Source: Oscillospiraceae bacterium
GTDB lineage: Bacteria; Bacillota; Clostridia; Oscillospirales; Oscillospiraceae
Direction: 5' to 3'
Assembly (NCBI GenBank): GCA_009787625.1
Contig: WQSX01000005.1
Location: 22,380-86,379 of the forward strand
Length of the DNA stretch: 64,000 nt
Positions 26,029-34,855 of this stretch are shown here, piece after piece. Position 1 is the stretch's first letter, and each line of letters starts with the position of its first letter. The translations under genes were made by a program, and so were the position numbers. Under the pieces are notes generated by a model, which saw only the letters and a list, made by a program, of their open reading frames with translations, did not search any database and had not been told where the DNA came from.

Positions 26029-26907
26029 CTACGTTACATTTAGGGAGTCTGCCATATATGCTTCATCCCATGTTTGCTGAGTTCTGCCTTTGTTTCTGCT
26101 AAATTCCCATGGTTCATGAATTTTCGGCACATCGTTTAGCAGTTGCTTTGTATAATCCGCTTTGGGTGTTAGTACAACGTCATTTGCAGAGCCAAACTCT
26201 ACAAATTTGCCTTTCTCCATGATATACACAGAGTCCGAAACATAGTATGCAAGCCCCATGTCGTGCGTGATAAAAATAATCATCATTCCTGTTTCATCAC
26301 GTAATTTCAGAAGCATCTCAAGTATTGTGGCTCTGGAACATGCATCAATCATTGAGGTCGGCTCATCCGCTAATAAAATCTTTGGCTTTAGCAAGAAAAT
26401 CCTTGCAATCATAAGTCTCTGCATCTGACCTCCTGAGAGTTCAAACGGATACTTATTTGTCATTTCATCAAATTTGAGATTGACAAAACTACATGCCTCG
26501 CGCATCATTTCGATTTTTTGCTCCTTCGGCAGATGCTTTCCACCACGCATCTTAATGCAGTCCAGTAACACAGAGTCGATTTTACTAAAAATATTGTAAG
26601 AAGAATATGGGTCTTGGAAAATAGCCTGAATGCCTTTCCAATATTCCTTTTTCTTTCTCTGTGAGCTTATGTCTCGCTTCTTCCCCATGAAAAATACTTC
26701 TCCGGAGGTAACCGAGGTCAATCCAAGCAGCATCTTGATAAGCGTGGTTTTTCCGCTCCCGGACTCGCCGACAATTGAAATCAGCTCACCTGAATAAAAC
26801 TTAAAATCAACATTATCAACAGCAACGGTTTTTTTACTGCCTATGCCAAAGACTTTGGTGACACCGCTTCCGCTAAGGCAGACTTCCCTTTTATCATTAT
26901 TACTCAT
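26029..26907 (-). CDS. Opp/Dpp-type ABC transporter ATPase, OppF-like
   Basis: 292 residues. Walker A is GESGSGKTT (near residue 50), the signature ELSGGQMQR, Walker [10 protein letters not shown] and the switch histidine in IIFITHDMG. It pairs with the OppD-like subunit to power a peptide-type importer. In many Clostridia and Thermotoga such importers carry beta-linked oligosaccharides, which fits the neighbouring glycosidases. The C-terminal tail lacks the long cysteine motif of OppD. The ATG overlaps the upstream ATPase gene by 8 bp. Confidence 0.93.
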   Translation of the reverse strand: MSNNDKREVCLSGSGVTKVFGIGSKKTVAVDNVDFKFYSGELISIVGESGSGKTTLIKMLLGLTSVTSGEVFFMGKKRDISSQRKKKEYWKGIQAIFQDPYSSYNIFSKIDSVLLDCIKMRGGKHLPKEQKIEMMREACSFVNLKFDEMTNKYPFELSGGQMQRLMIARIFLLKPKILLADEPTSMIDACSRATILEMLLKLRDETGMMIIFITHDMGLAYYVSDSVYIMEKGKFVEFGSANDVVLTPKADYTKQLLNDVPKIHEPWEFSRNKGRTQQTWDEAYMADSLNVT

Positions 26908-27907
26908 CTTTGTACATCTCCCTCAATTCATTTTCATTTAAGAGGCATCTGCATTTGCGGTTATTGTCAAGGTGAGATACCTCAACACTCAAAACCTTGC
27001 ATTGTGGCGATGCATACCTGCAGCGTTCGGCAAACCTACATCCGTCGGGTGGCTTTTTCAGGTTTGGAGGCGTACCCGGAATTGCGGTAATCTTTGCTTC
27101 CCGCGTGCCATCTTCCGGGACCAAAATTGAGCCCATAAGCCCTCTGGAATACGGGTGAAGCGGGTCGAAAATCATCTGATCGGCAGTTCCCGACTCAACA
27201 AGCTGAGCGGCATACATTACCATGATATCGTCCGTCACGTTATATAGCAGAGGCAGTTCGTGGGTAATAAATATCATGGACTTGATTATCCCCAAATCCA
27301 TGAGGTCATTAATCATTTTTATAACCATTTTCTGGCTCGTGACATCGAGTGCCGACGATGGCTCATCGGCAATTAGCACCTTTGGGGAGAGTATTGTCGA
27401 AACAGCGATAACCGTGCGCTGTTTCATGCCGCCGGAGAGCTCTACAGCATACTTATGCAGAGCTTCTTTTGGAAGATTTAGTGTTTCAAACCGTTGCTGT
27501 GCAAGGTCATAGATGTCCTTTTTCGTCGCCTTGGGATCATGGACTCGAATAACATCCTCGATAAATTTTATGATTTTTCTCGTCGGGTTGAGCGCATTCA
27601 TTGCCGCTTGCGGAATGTATGCAATTTCCGTACCAAGCACTTTTTTCCGCACATCGTCGGGTTTCATGTCCGTGATTTTTCTGCCGTCAATAATAATTTC
27701 ACCCGAAGTGTAATGAAGTGGTGCAAAGTAGTACCCCATCAGACTCAGAGCAAGTGTTGATTTGCCACACCCTGACTCTCCGGCGATACCGAGAGAACGC
27801 CCTTCCTCCAACTTGAAAGACACATCATTGACCGCATAGACATCTTCTTTGTAGCGTGTTATGTATTTTGTCATGAGGTTGTTGACCTCAAGAATTACTT
27901 TACTCAT
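26900..27907 (-). CDS. Opp/Dpp-type ABC transporter ATPase, OppD-like
   Basis: 335 residues. Walker A is [11 protein letters not shown], the signature ELSGGMKQR, Walker [13 protein letters not shown] and the H-loop FITHELPLL. The C-terminal oligopeptide/dipeptide extension has [15 protein letters not shown] with further cysteines (CRC) near the end, the cluster-type motif known in DppD relatives. The start at 27907 lies 11 nt after AAAGGA in an unusual leader (AAAGGAATGGTC) also seen before fabF and the gene at 40159. Confidence 0.93.
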   Translation of the reverse strand: MSKVILEVNNLMTKYITRYKEDVYAVNDVSFKLEEGRSLGIAGESGCGKSTLALSLMGYYFAPLHYTSGEIIIDGRKITDMKPDDVRKKVLGTEIAYIPQAAMNALNPTRKIIKFIEDVIRVHDPKATKKDIYDLAQQRFETLNLPKEALHKYAVELSGGMKQRTVIAVSTILSPKVLIADEPSSALDVTSQKMVIKMINDLMDLGIIKSMIFITHELPLLYNVTDDIMVMYAAQLVESGTADQMIFDPLHPYSRGLMGSILVPEDGTREAKITAIPGTPPNLKKPPDGCRFAERCRYASPQCKVLSVEVSHLDNNRKCRCLLNENELREMYKDE

Positions 27908-27925
27908 ATGATGACCATTCCTTTA

Positions 27926-29182
27926 CTAGTCTCTAAGCTGAGGGTTGAATATTTGATCCATCCCGGTGTTCATAAGGTTAAGCGAAAACGATATCAGTGC
28001 TATAACAAACACGACAGGGAAGTAAGCCCACCACGCACCCATTATATGCGCTGAAAATGACATTGCCCAGTTCATCATAAGCCCAAGCGTCGCAACCTCA
28101 GTTGTACTCGGACCCAGCCCAAGCATTGAAAGTCCTGCTTCTGCAAGTATAGCACCTGAAACTTGCAAAATGAATGCCATCACAACATATGATGCAATAT
28201 AGGGCAATATGTCCTTAAAAACAATCCTTGGGAGAGAGTGACCGCTGAGTTTACTCAGATTTACATGATCTCGGTTGCGAAGCGAAAGAACTTGTGAACG
28301 CACGGCACGGGTTGTCCACACCCATGTTGTAAGTCCTATGACGACTCCGACAATTGTTACGCTCCTCCCGGCAGGTCCGATGCTGAAGGCAAGAAGTACC
28401 AGCAACACAAAACCCGGTATAACCGTAAGCAGATTGCAGACAAACATTATTATCTCGTCTACCCAGCCTCCAAGATACCCTGAAATGAGACCCAGCAAAA
28501 GTCCTATGGCAGTCGCTATTGATCCTGCAATAAGCCCAATCCTAAGAGAAACCCCGATTGCCTGTACAAGCTGTTTGAGCATATCTCTGCCGAAGTTATC
28601 TGTTCCCAGTGGCAGTCTTCTTATGTTTACTATGTCTGAGAGGGCAATATAGTCGGTATCGGCAATCGGTGCTTGAAACTGCGGTTCCCCGGTCTCCGGG
28701 TCTGCTGAGTACAGCCGCAGGGCTGATGGATCAAACATCCCTTGAATTCTGTTGTTGAGTCTCTGATAGGCTCTGTGATCAGCAAGTATCATGCCTTCTA
28801 TGCGTTCATCCGGGTCATAATTTGCATTCCAGAGTGCGAGGAGAGTTTCAGGGTCATAGATGTCTATCGCAGCCTCCGGCATACCCGCCCTAACAAGCCA
28901 GTCGCGCATCGCCTCCCTGTCAGACATAGGCAATGTGTTGACAATTCTCGCTTCTGCAGCTCCTGGAATACGGAGTGTATATACAAAAACATTTGGATTT
29001 ACTGCGTCATAGAGTGAAATATATGTGCCGGGGGGTATAAATGAGTTATACCCTATCATCTGAAGAGGATTTCCGGGGACAAAAAACGGATAAATAGTGA
29101 TGAATAATAGGATTGACATGAAAACAATAAACCCTACCATGAATTTGCCCGATTTTAATAGTTGCTTTATTTGATTTTTCAT
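27926..29182 (-). CDS. Opp/Dpp-type permease, OppC-like, with an enlarged external domain
   Basis: 418 residues, against about 300 for ordinary OppC. The first membrane segment (about 13-33) is followed by some 150 residues outside the membrane before [12 protein letters not shown], where normal OppC has about 40-50. The remaining five membrane segments and the EAA loop ([20 protein letters not shown]) are normal. The insert is rich in acidic residues and prolines and carries no cysteine. ATG 29182 lies 8 nt after GGGAGG; the GTG at 29191 would be too close to it. It may contact the sugar-binding lipoprotein. Confidence 0.9.
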   Translation of the reverse strand: MKNQIKQLLKSGKFMVGFIVFMSILLFITIYPFFVPGNPLQMIGYNSFIPPGTYISLYDAVNPNVFVYTLRIPGAAEARIVNTLPMSDREAMRDWLVRAGMPEAAIDIYDPETLLALWNANYDPDERIEGMILADHRAYQRLNNRIQGMFDPSALRLYSADPETGEPQFQAPIADTDYIALSDIVNIRRLPLGTDNFGRDMLKQLVQAIGVSLRIGLIAGSIATAIGLLLGLISGYLGGWVDEIIMFVCNLLTVIPGFVLLVLLAFSIGPAGRSVTIVGVVIGLTTWVWTTRAVRSQVLSLRNRDHVNLSKLSGHSLPRIVFKDILPYIASYVVMAFILQVSGAILAEAGLSMLGLGPSTTEVATLGLMMNWAMSFSAHIMGAWWAYFPVVFVIALISFSLNLMNTGMDQIFNPQLRD

Positions 29183-29196
29183 TTTCCACACCTCCC

Positions 29197-30339
29197 TTAC
29201 TCATATTGCGTCGTCTTGACGCGTGGGTCAATTAGACCATAGATAATCTCAAGAAGGAACACTGATGCAAGTACCATAACTGTTACTACGAGCGTTATTC
29301 CCGATACCAACGGATAATCACCCTCCCTTACTGCTTGTAGCAGCGCCGTTCCGAGTCCGGGATACGAGAAGATAATTTCTGCCACTATTGCTCCGCCCAT
29401 CATTGTTCCAAGCGAAAGCGCAAGCCCTGTCACTTGAGGAAGCATGGCGTTTCTGAATACATATCTGACAATCTTGCTGTCCTTAATTCCCATGAAGCGA
29501 CTGTACCTTACATAGTCGGCGTTTAGTTCATATATCGACATTGAACGCATTCCGAGTGCTTGACCGCCTATTGATATCAAGACGATCGACCAAAACGGTA
29601 AATGGTAGTGCTCTATAATAGATGAGACAAACCGCCAACTAAAGTGCGGAATCAAGCCGATTTCATATCCTCCCGTGACCGGGAACCATCCCAAGTTGAG
29701 CGCGAAAACAGCCAGTAAAATGACCGCAAGACCAAAAGCCGGAATGCCGCTTACAAAAAGTGAGGCAGGCATTACAATTTTGTCAAAAACTCTTCTTCTA
29801 TATGCAGCAATCGCACCGAGGACATTGCCAATTACCCATCCCGTTAGGATTGCAGGTAGCTGTAGTCCAATTGTCCAAGGCACAGCACTTGCGATAATAT
29901 CCGAAACAGGTCTGGGAAAACGTGAAAATGACAAGCCTAAATCACCGCGGAACAAATTCCCGAAGTAGATAAAAAACTGTTCTATAATAGGTCTGTCAAG
30001 ACCAAAAAGCTGTAGGTAATGGTAGTAAATAGCACGAACTTGCTCGGCATCATGGAGCCCAACTGCAACTCTCTGCATAATCGCAGCAAGAGGGTCGCCC
30101 GGCATTAGCCTAGGCAAGATAAAATTCAAAATAGCCGCTGAAACCAGTGTAACGAGAAACCAAATGGTTCTCTTGGTATAATATCTTGTGTAACCGTTTC
30201 TTCTGAATCTCTCCCACAATGAAGTCGATGCATCGTCTTCACTTCCTGAATTATTTGGATTATCGGTGTTGCCCGAATCTTCCGGAGTCTCAAAATCATC
30301 GGATTTTTTATCGTCGGTATTTTTTACCGGCTCGCTCAT
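29197..30339 (-). CDS. Opp/Dpp-type permease, OppB-like, with an acidic N-terminal extension
   Basis: 380 residues. About 50 Asp/Ser/Asn-rich residues precede the first membrane segment ([26 protein letters not shown]). Six segments follow, and the EAA-type loop is [30 protein letters not shown] after the first segment is standard for OppB. ATG 30339 lies 8 nt after GGGGG; an ATG at 30363 would add eight residues with no ribosome binding site. It follows the binding-protein gene after an intergenic hairpin. Confidence 0.92.
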   Translation of the reverse strand: MSEPVKNTDDKKSDDFETPEDSGNTDNPNNSGSEDDASTSLWERFRRNGYTRYYTKRTIWFLVTLVSAAILNFILPRLMPGDPLAAIMQRVAVGLHDAEQVRAIYYHYLQLFGLDRPIIEQFFIYFGNLFRGDLGLSFSRFPRPVSDIIASAVPWTIGLQLPAILTGWVIGNVLGAIAAYRRRVFDKIVMPASLFVSGIPAFGLAVILLAVFALNLGWFPVTGGYEIGLIPHFSWRFVSSIIEHYHLPFWSIVLISIGGQALGMRSMSIYELNADYVRYSRFMGIKDSKIVRYVFRNAMLPQVTGLALSLGTMMGGAIVAEIIFSYPGLGTALLQAVREGDYPLVSGITLVVTVMVLASVFLLEIIYGLIDPRVKTTQYE

Positions 30340-30370
30340 ATGCAAGTCCCCCTTATGTGGCATAAATTAT

Positions 30371-30407
30371 GGAAGGCGGTCATTATGCAAGCCAATGACC
30401 GCCTTCC
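30371..30407. repeat. Perfect 14-bp hairpin between binding protein and permease genes
   Basis: GGAAGGCGGTCATT (30371-30384) and AATGACCGCCTTCC (30394-30407) with a 9-nt loop. There is no T-run, so it should not stop transcription fully. Such hairpins after binding-protein genes are known to protect the upstream mRNA and so raise binding protein over permease; that role is inferred here. Confidence 0.8.
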
Positions 30408-30420
30408 GGCGAGATAGATG

Positions 30421-32376
30421 TTAGCCTACCAGTCTAATGTTGAATTTGTCTGCTATAGCAAACCCGTTTAGTGCATTTGCGGGGGGAACGTTGCGGCCAT
30501 CACCGTATTCTGTCCAACCTGTCCAGACAGCTTCGCTAACTGCATGGAACTGGTCGGGGCGGTACATGAGCGAGAATGAAGGAACCTCTGTGAGGTACAG
30601 TATAACAAGCTCTGTCCATAGGTCAACAAGAACCGCTTGGTTGGTGGTAACGGGTATGAGCGAAAGAATTTCGTCTGCACGGTCATTTGTCCATGCACCC
30701 CAGTTTCCTGACCAGTTGTGATCGTTACCAACATGGGTAGAGCTCATCAGGTTGAATGCGCGTTCCCACGGTGCAGTCGGTGATGCGGAAGCTGTCCACA
30801 TCATAAAGATGTCATACTCCGTATGAACAGCCGCCGTGACAAATGTTTGGTAGATTGACCAGTCGTCGAATTGGGTCACAATTTCAATACCTATGGCTTC
30901 GCCTGCCGCGGCAACTATCTCCATTGCAGCTTCCCAGTCTGACCAGCCAAAAGGTACTGAAGCGATATATGCGGGAAGTCTTTCACCATTATAGGTGCGC
31001 CAACCGCCTGCGCCTCTTGGGAAACCTGCTTGATCAAGAAGTTCATTTGCCGCTTCAATTCGATCGTTTACATTGGGCATTTGATAATCCCATTGATATG
31101 GTGCGACACGAGCACTGTCAAACAGTGCCTGCTCGCCGGCGGTCGGGTTCATGAGCGAACGCGGAACTTCAGCAAAGCTTGGGCTTTGGTTGGTCATTGC
31201 GTTTGCGATGATAAGGTCATAATCAACAGCCATTGCTATGGCTCTGCGGAAATCAGCATTGTCTATTCCGGGTTTGTCGCTGTGCATGTTAAACCATGCT
31301 GTGGGCATATTGACTGTTACACCGTATGGAGGAGAGTCCATAAATGTGGAAATCGGGAGACCTTCCACTTCCCATAAGTTTTGTACATTCGGGATAAACA
31401 TCTGGCTGACATCTACCATGCCCGCCATCATTGCTGCAAGCCCTGCATCATTATCTTCAAGAATCGGGTGAGCAAGGAATCTTGGAACAGGCAGTTGTCC
31501 CCACATGCTCTCATGTTGTCCCCAGTAGCCGTCATCACGAATGAGAACAGTGAGTTCGTCGTTAGTGAAATACTTGGTGTAGGGTCCTGACCATACGACA
31601 TCATCGCCGGGATCTGCTTGCATAGCGCCGATGTCTCCGTTGTTGCGCTCTACGAGTTGCTCCAGCCATGCTTGCTGCAAGACATATTCTTCAATGATAA
31701 ATTGGTCTAACATGAGTGGGTTTAGTGGTTGTCCTGCTGCGTTTACTGTTGCGTATATCGCAACTGTCAACTCATCTACTGCTACAACCCTGTCGATGAA
31801 CGGGCTGGGTGCGGGAGTATAGGTGTTGTTTACATAGAATGTAAACTCAGCATCCCATGCTGTTACCGGTGTGCCATCACTCCAAAAAGCAGCGGGGTTG
31901 ATGCTGTACTCAAGTCTTGTGAGGTCGTCGTTCCAGCGCGGAGGACCAATTGCCAGAAGCGGAACGAAAGAGCCGTCGAGGAAGTTATACATAAATGGGG
32001 TTTCAAACATCGGTACTCGCGCTCCGGCACTGACTTGCTCAATTGCAAGCGGGTTGTTCATTTCATCGGAAAACGGGTTCCAACCGTTGGATGGTCCCCA
32101 CTGGTGACCAAAATGGAAAACAGTTTCGTTGCGCGGAAGCTCTGTGGAAATGGCTGTAGGCGGAACGAATGGTTCGCGTGCAAATTGTGATCTGTCGATA
32201 GCATCGGGATCGGGCGGCTCTGCCGGTTCCGTCGGTTCTGTCGGCTGCGGAGCCGGTGTGGCTTCCTGTTCGGTGGGAACATCAACAGGGGGGTCTTCTG
32301 TAGCAGGGGCGCAAGCGGCAATCAACGCAATACATATGACTGCTACAAGTGCGATGGCTAAAATGCGTTTTTTCAT
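30421..32376 (-). CDS. Family 5 extracellular solute-binding lipoprotein (oligosaccharide/peptide importer)
   Basis: 651 residues. It begins with a lipoprotein signal peptide: Lys/Arg start, hydrophobic core and lipobox LIAAC, with lipidated Cys22. A Pro/Glu/Thr linker (about 24-60) joins it to the binding domain. Family-5 features include the FSDEMNNPLAIEQV and SDGTPVTAWDAEFTFY segments, AIAMAVDYDLI and EAANELLDQAGF. Abundant tryptophans fit sugar binding, as in Thermotoga and Clostridium cellobiose/mannoside binding proteins; peptides remain possible. ATG 32376 lies 8 nt after GGAGG and overlaps the stop of a 36-codon ORF. Confidence 0.92.
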   Translation of the reverse strand: MKKRILAIALVAVICIALIAACAPATEDPPVDVPTEQEATPAPQPTEPTEPAEPPDPDAIDRSQFAREPFVPPTAISTELPRNETVFHFGHQWGPSNGWNPFSDEMNNPLAIEQVSAGARVPMFETPFMYNFLDGSFVPLLAIGPPRWNDDLTRLEYSINPAAFWSDGTPVTAWDAEFTFYVNNTYTPAPSPFIDRVVAVDELTVAIYATVNAAGQPLNPLMLDQFIIEEYVLQQAWLEQLVERNNGDIGAMQADPGDDVVWSGPYTKYFTNDELTVLIRDDGYWGQHESMWGQLPVPRFLAHPILEDNDAGLAAMMAGMVDVSQMFIPNVQNLWEVEGLPISTFMDSPPYGVTVNMPTAWFNMHSDKPGIDNADFRRAIAMAVDYDLIIANAMTNQSPSFAEVPRSLMNPTAGEQALFDSARVAPYQWDYQMPNVNDRIEAANELLDQAGFPRGAGGWRTYNGERLPAYIASVPFGWSDWEAAMEIVAAAGEAIGIEIVTQFDDWSIYQTFVTAAVHTEYDIFMMWTASASPTAPWERAFNLMSSTHVGNDHNWSGNWGAWTNDRADEILSLIPVTTNQAVLVDLWTELVILYLTEVPSFSLMYRPDQFHAVSEAVWTGWTEYGDGRNVPPANALNGFAIADKFNIRLVG

Positions 32377-32483
32377 CTGGGATACCTCCATATTTTTTTT
32401 GGATACTTTTTAGTAACCATATCGCCACGAGCTGCTTCTGCAGCACCGATTGACGTTGCGAGGTAGTTTCCGGATTTTTGCAT
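32373..32483 (-). CDS. Possible 36-residue leader ORF coupled to the binding-protein gene
   Basis: An open frame from ATG 32483 to a TGA that overlaps the ATG of the binding-protein gene (ATGA). AAAGG stands 6 nt before the ATG. The peptide starts MQKSGNYLATSIGAAEAARG and ends with a basic stretch (KKYPKKIWRYPR). Its last codons contain the GGAGG of the next gene, so ribosomes finishing it would cover that site. I recognise no family. Expression is unproven, but start, Shine-Dalgarno sequence and overlap together make it worth listing. Confidence 0.45.
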   Translation of the reverse strand: MQKSGNYLATSIGAAEAARGDMVTKKYPKKIWRYPR

Positions 32484-32600
32484 TACTTGCCTTTAAATTA
32501 TCGCTATATCCTTCAGGTCTCTATACTTTTTGGTTGAAGTATATACATTTTCAACATATTATTGTATAATAAATACGTAATATTTGTTGCTTTGTTGTTA

Positions 32601-32629
32601 AATATAGCATATTTAATATTCTCAGTCAA
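32601..32629 (-). promoter_or_regulatory. Promoter of the oligosaccharide operon
   Basis: TTGACT (32629-32624), 17-nt spacer, TATATT (32606-32601), in an AT-rich region. It gives a leader of about 220 nt before the binding-protein gene, in which the 36-codon ORF lies. I saw no catabolite-control (cre) site of good quality. Confidence 0.65.
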
Positions 32630-32673
32630 GCATCTCTTAGAAGAAATAGACAATAATTTTATCAACTTTAAAG

Positions 32674-32709
32674 ATTTTAGTTTACATACAACGCTGAACT
32701 AACTAAAAT
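32674..32709. promoter_or_regulatory. Inverted repeat upstream of the M42 cluster promoter
   Basis: ATTTTAGTT (32674-32682) and AACTAAAAT (32701-32709), perfect 9-bp arms with an 18-nt spacer. It lies 32 bp upstream of the -35 box of the M42 promoter and about 45 bp from the divergent operon promoter, so it could bind a regulator of either. Confidence 0.45.
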
Positions 32710-32740
32710 TCCTCACATTCCCAAAAGTTAAAAGTTTTCT

Positions 32741-32770
32741 TTGATTAATTACTCCCTGCTATGATATACT
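32741..32770 (+). promoter_or_regulatory. Promoter of the triple M42 operon
   Basis: TTGATT (32741-32746), 18-nt spacer, TATACT (32765-32770), preceded by TGA, which makes an extended -10. The first gene starts 38 bp later. Confidence 0.6.
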
Positions 32771-32807
32771 ATTTACTATCCAAATAAACAAAGAAAGTAG
32801 GTGTGAC

Positions 32808-33863
32808 TTGAAACTTACGGAGTTATTTGCCCGAATGAACGACGTGCCTCATGTTTCGGGGTACGAGGGCGAGTTGGTTACTGTTTTGACCGACGTTTTT
32901 TCTGAGTTTGCCGAGGTGTCTGTGGATAAGTTCGGCAGTCTTATTGCGTTGAGAAAAGGGACGGGCGGCGGCCCTAAGGTTATGTTCATGGCTCACATGG
33001 ACGAAATTGGCATGATGACAAGTGTTATCTGCGATGGCGGATTTGTGAGATTCGCCACAATCGGCGGAGTTGACCCTCGCAACATTCTTGCACAGGAAGT
33101 CATTATCCACGGCAAGGAAAAGGTCTATGGAGTTATCGGAATAAAGCCGCCCCACCTCACTCCTCCTGAGGAACAAAAGAAAGCCATCGAAATGCATGAT
33201 ATTATTATTGATACAGGTTACAGTAAAGACGAGCTTTCAAAGCTCATAAAACCCGGAAATATCATAACGTTTAAGCAAGGTGTCACGGAACTGCAAAACG
33301 GAAAGTTGGCGGGCAGATCGCTTGATAATCTTGCAGGTGTAGCGGCAATCTACTGCGCAGCAAAAAATTTAAAGGATTTCAATCATACGGCTGATGTCTA
33401 TTTTGTCGCTTCTGCTCAAGAAGAAGTCGGCTGTAGAGGTGGAAAGACTGCGACATATACCATCAAGCCAGATATTGGAGTGGCTGTTGATGTCACGTTC
33501 GGCCGCACCGAAGGGCTCACTGAGTATGAGTCATTTGAGCTCGGCAAGGGCCCTGCAATCGTAATCGGCCCTGCGGCAAGCAGAAAACTCTTCAGCGAGC
33601 TCAAAGGTGTCGCTTCGAAAAATAAAATCCCCTATCAGATTTCAGTTGATCCAACACGCACAGGCACAGATGCGGACGTAATTCATTTGTCTCCCGGGGG
33701 AGTTTACACGGGTGTTCTCGGCATTCCTCTCAAATATATGCATTCAACCGTTGAAACTCTCAATATAAACGATGTTGAAATGACAGGAAAACTCATGTCC
33801 GACTTCATCATCAGCCTAAATGATTGTGATAAGGAGGATGAAGAATGCTTCTGGAAAAATTAA
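32808..33863 (+). CDS. M42-family metallo-aminopeptidase, tandem copy 1
   Basis: 351 residues from a TTG start with AGGTG in front; an ATG nine codons later is possible but would cut a conserved N-terminal helix before VSGYEGEL. Zinc-site motifs are MAHMDEIG near residue 63, RSLDNLAG, SAQEEVGCRGG, VDVTFGRT and the C-terminal LKYMHSTVETLN. It has RSLDN where copies 2 and 3 have ALDDR: Asn replaces the second Asp next to the bridging Asp, and an altered activity is possible. It overlaps copy 2 by 19 bp. Confidence 0.9.
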   Translation: MKLTELFARMNDVPHVSGYEGELVTVLTDVFSEFAEVSVDKFGSLIALRKGTGGGPKVMFMAHMDEIGMMTSVICDGGFVRFATIGGVDPRNILAQEVIIHGKEKVYGVIGIKPPHLTPPEEQKKAIEMHDIIIDTGYSKDELSKLIKPGNIITFKQGVTELQNGKLAGRSLDNLAGVAAIYCAAKNLKDFNHTADVYFVASAQEEVGCRGGKTATYTIKPDIGVAVDVTFGRTEGLTEYESFELGKGPAIVIGPAASRKLFSELKGVASKNKIPYQISVDPTRTGTDADVIHLSPGGVYTGVLGIPLKYMHSTVETLNINDVEMTGKLMSDFIISLNDCDKEDEECFWKN

Positions 33864-34855
33864 CAACAGCCTGCGGTCTGCCCGGTCTTGAAGATGAGGT
33901 CAGAGATATTATCAAAGAAGAGCTTGAGGGTCATGTTGATAGCCTGAAAGTAGACCGTATCGGTAATTTGATTGCCTTTAAGAAAGGCAAAAAGAAAAGC
34001 CCTCATATTGCACTCAGCGCACATATGGATGAAGTTGGCCTTTGCATAAAGGGCATAGATAAAGGCGGCATGTTAAAGTTCGCATCATGGGGTGTGGATG
34101 GGCGGATTCTCCCGTCTATGCATGTTCTTGTTGGTAAAGACAAGATTCCGGGTGTGGTTGGCAATAAACCCATACATCTGCAAAAAGACGCTGAGCGTAA
34201 GAATGTTTACGAGATTGACGCTATGTATGTGGACATTGGCTGTGACACTAGAGAACAGGCTGAAAAGCTTGTGAACATCGGTGATTTTGTCGCATTTTCA
34301 AGCGAGTTTACTCGGTTTGGAGATAACAAGGTTAAGGCGAAAGCTCTCGATGACAGGGTTGGCTGTGCCGCTATAATTGAAGTGCTTAAATCAGATCTCC
34401 CGTATGATGTCACAGGAATTTTCTGTGTTCAGGAGGAAGTCGGTCTGAAAGGTTCGGCTGTTTTGTCGAAAACTTTTAAAGCGGATATTCTTGTAAATAT
34501 CGAGGGCACAATTTGTGCGGATATGGAGGGTATTGACGAAGATAAGCATGTCACTACATTAGGTGCCGGACCTTGTCTTTCACTTCTTGATAATACATCT
34601 GTATATCAGAAGAAATATGTTGAGGCAATAGAAAAGGTAGCAATAGCCGAGGGCATTCCATACCAGCTTCGTCGCTCAGGAATGGGTGGAACCGACTCGG
34701 GCAGTTATCACTTGGGCGGAGAGGGCATTCCGTGCATTGGTGTTGCCGTTCCGTGCAGATATATCCATTCACCTGTCTCGGTGATGCATAATAGCGATTA
34801 TGAAAATCTGATTAAGCTTGTAAAAGCCTTTATTTTAAAAGGAGCAGTGAAGTAA
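33845..34855 (+). CDS. M42-family metallo-aminopeptidase, tandem copy 2
   Basis: 336 residues; AAGGAGG precedes the ATG inside the end of copy 1. All M42 metal motifs are present: SAHMDEVG, KALDDRVGCAA, CVQEEVGLKGS, the Asp/Glu region VNIEGTICAD and CRYIHSPVSVM. SGMGGTDSGSYHLGGEGIP is the substrate-pocket loop shared with copy 3. The family forms 12-subunit cages with the active sites inside. The stop overlaps copy 3 (TAATG), so the three are made together and mixed particles are plausible. Confidence 0.92.
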   Translation: MLLEKLTTACGLPGLEDEVRDIIKEELEGHVDSLKVDRIGNLIAFKKGKKKSPHIALSAHMDEVGLCIKGIDKGGMLKFASWGVDGRILPSMHVLVGKDKIPGVVGNKPIHLQKDAERKNVYEIDAMYVDIGCDTREQAEKLVNIGDFVAFSSEFTRFGDNKVKAKALDDRVGCAAIIEVLKSDLPYDVTGIFCVQEEVGLKGSAVLSKTFKADILVNIEGTICADMEGIDEDKHVTTLGAGPCLSLLDNTSVYQKKYVEAIEKVAIAEGIPYQLRRSGMGGTDSGSYHLGGEGIPCIGVAVPCRYIHSPVSVMHNSDYENLIKLVKAFILKGAVK

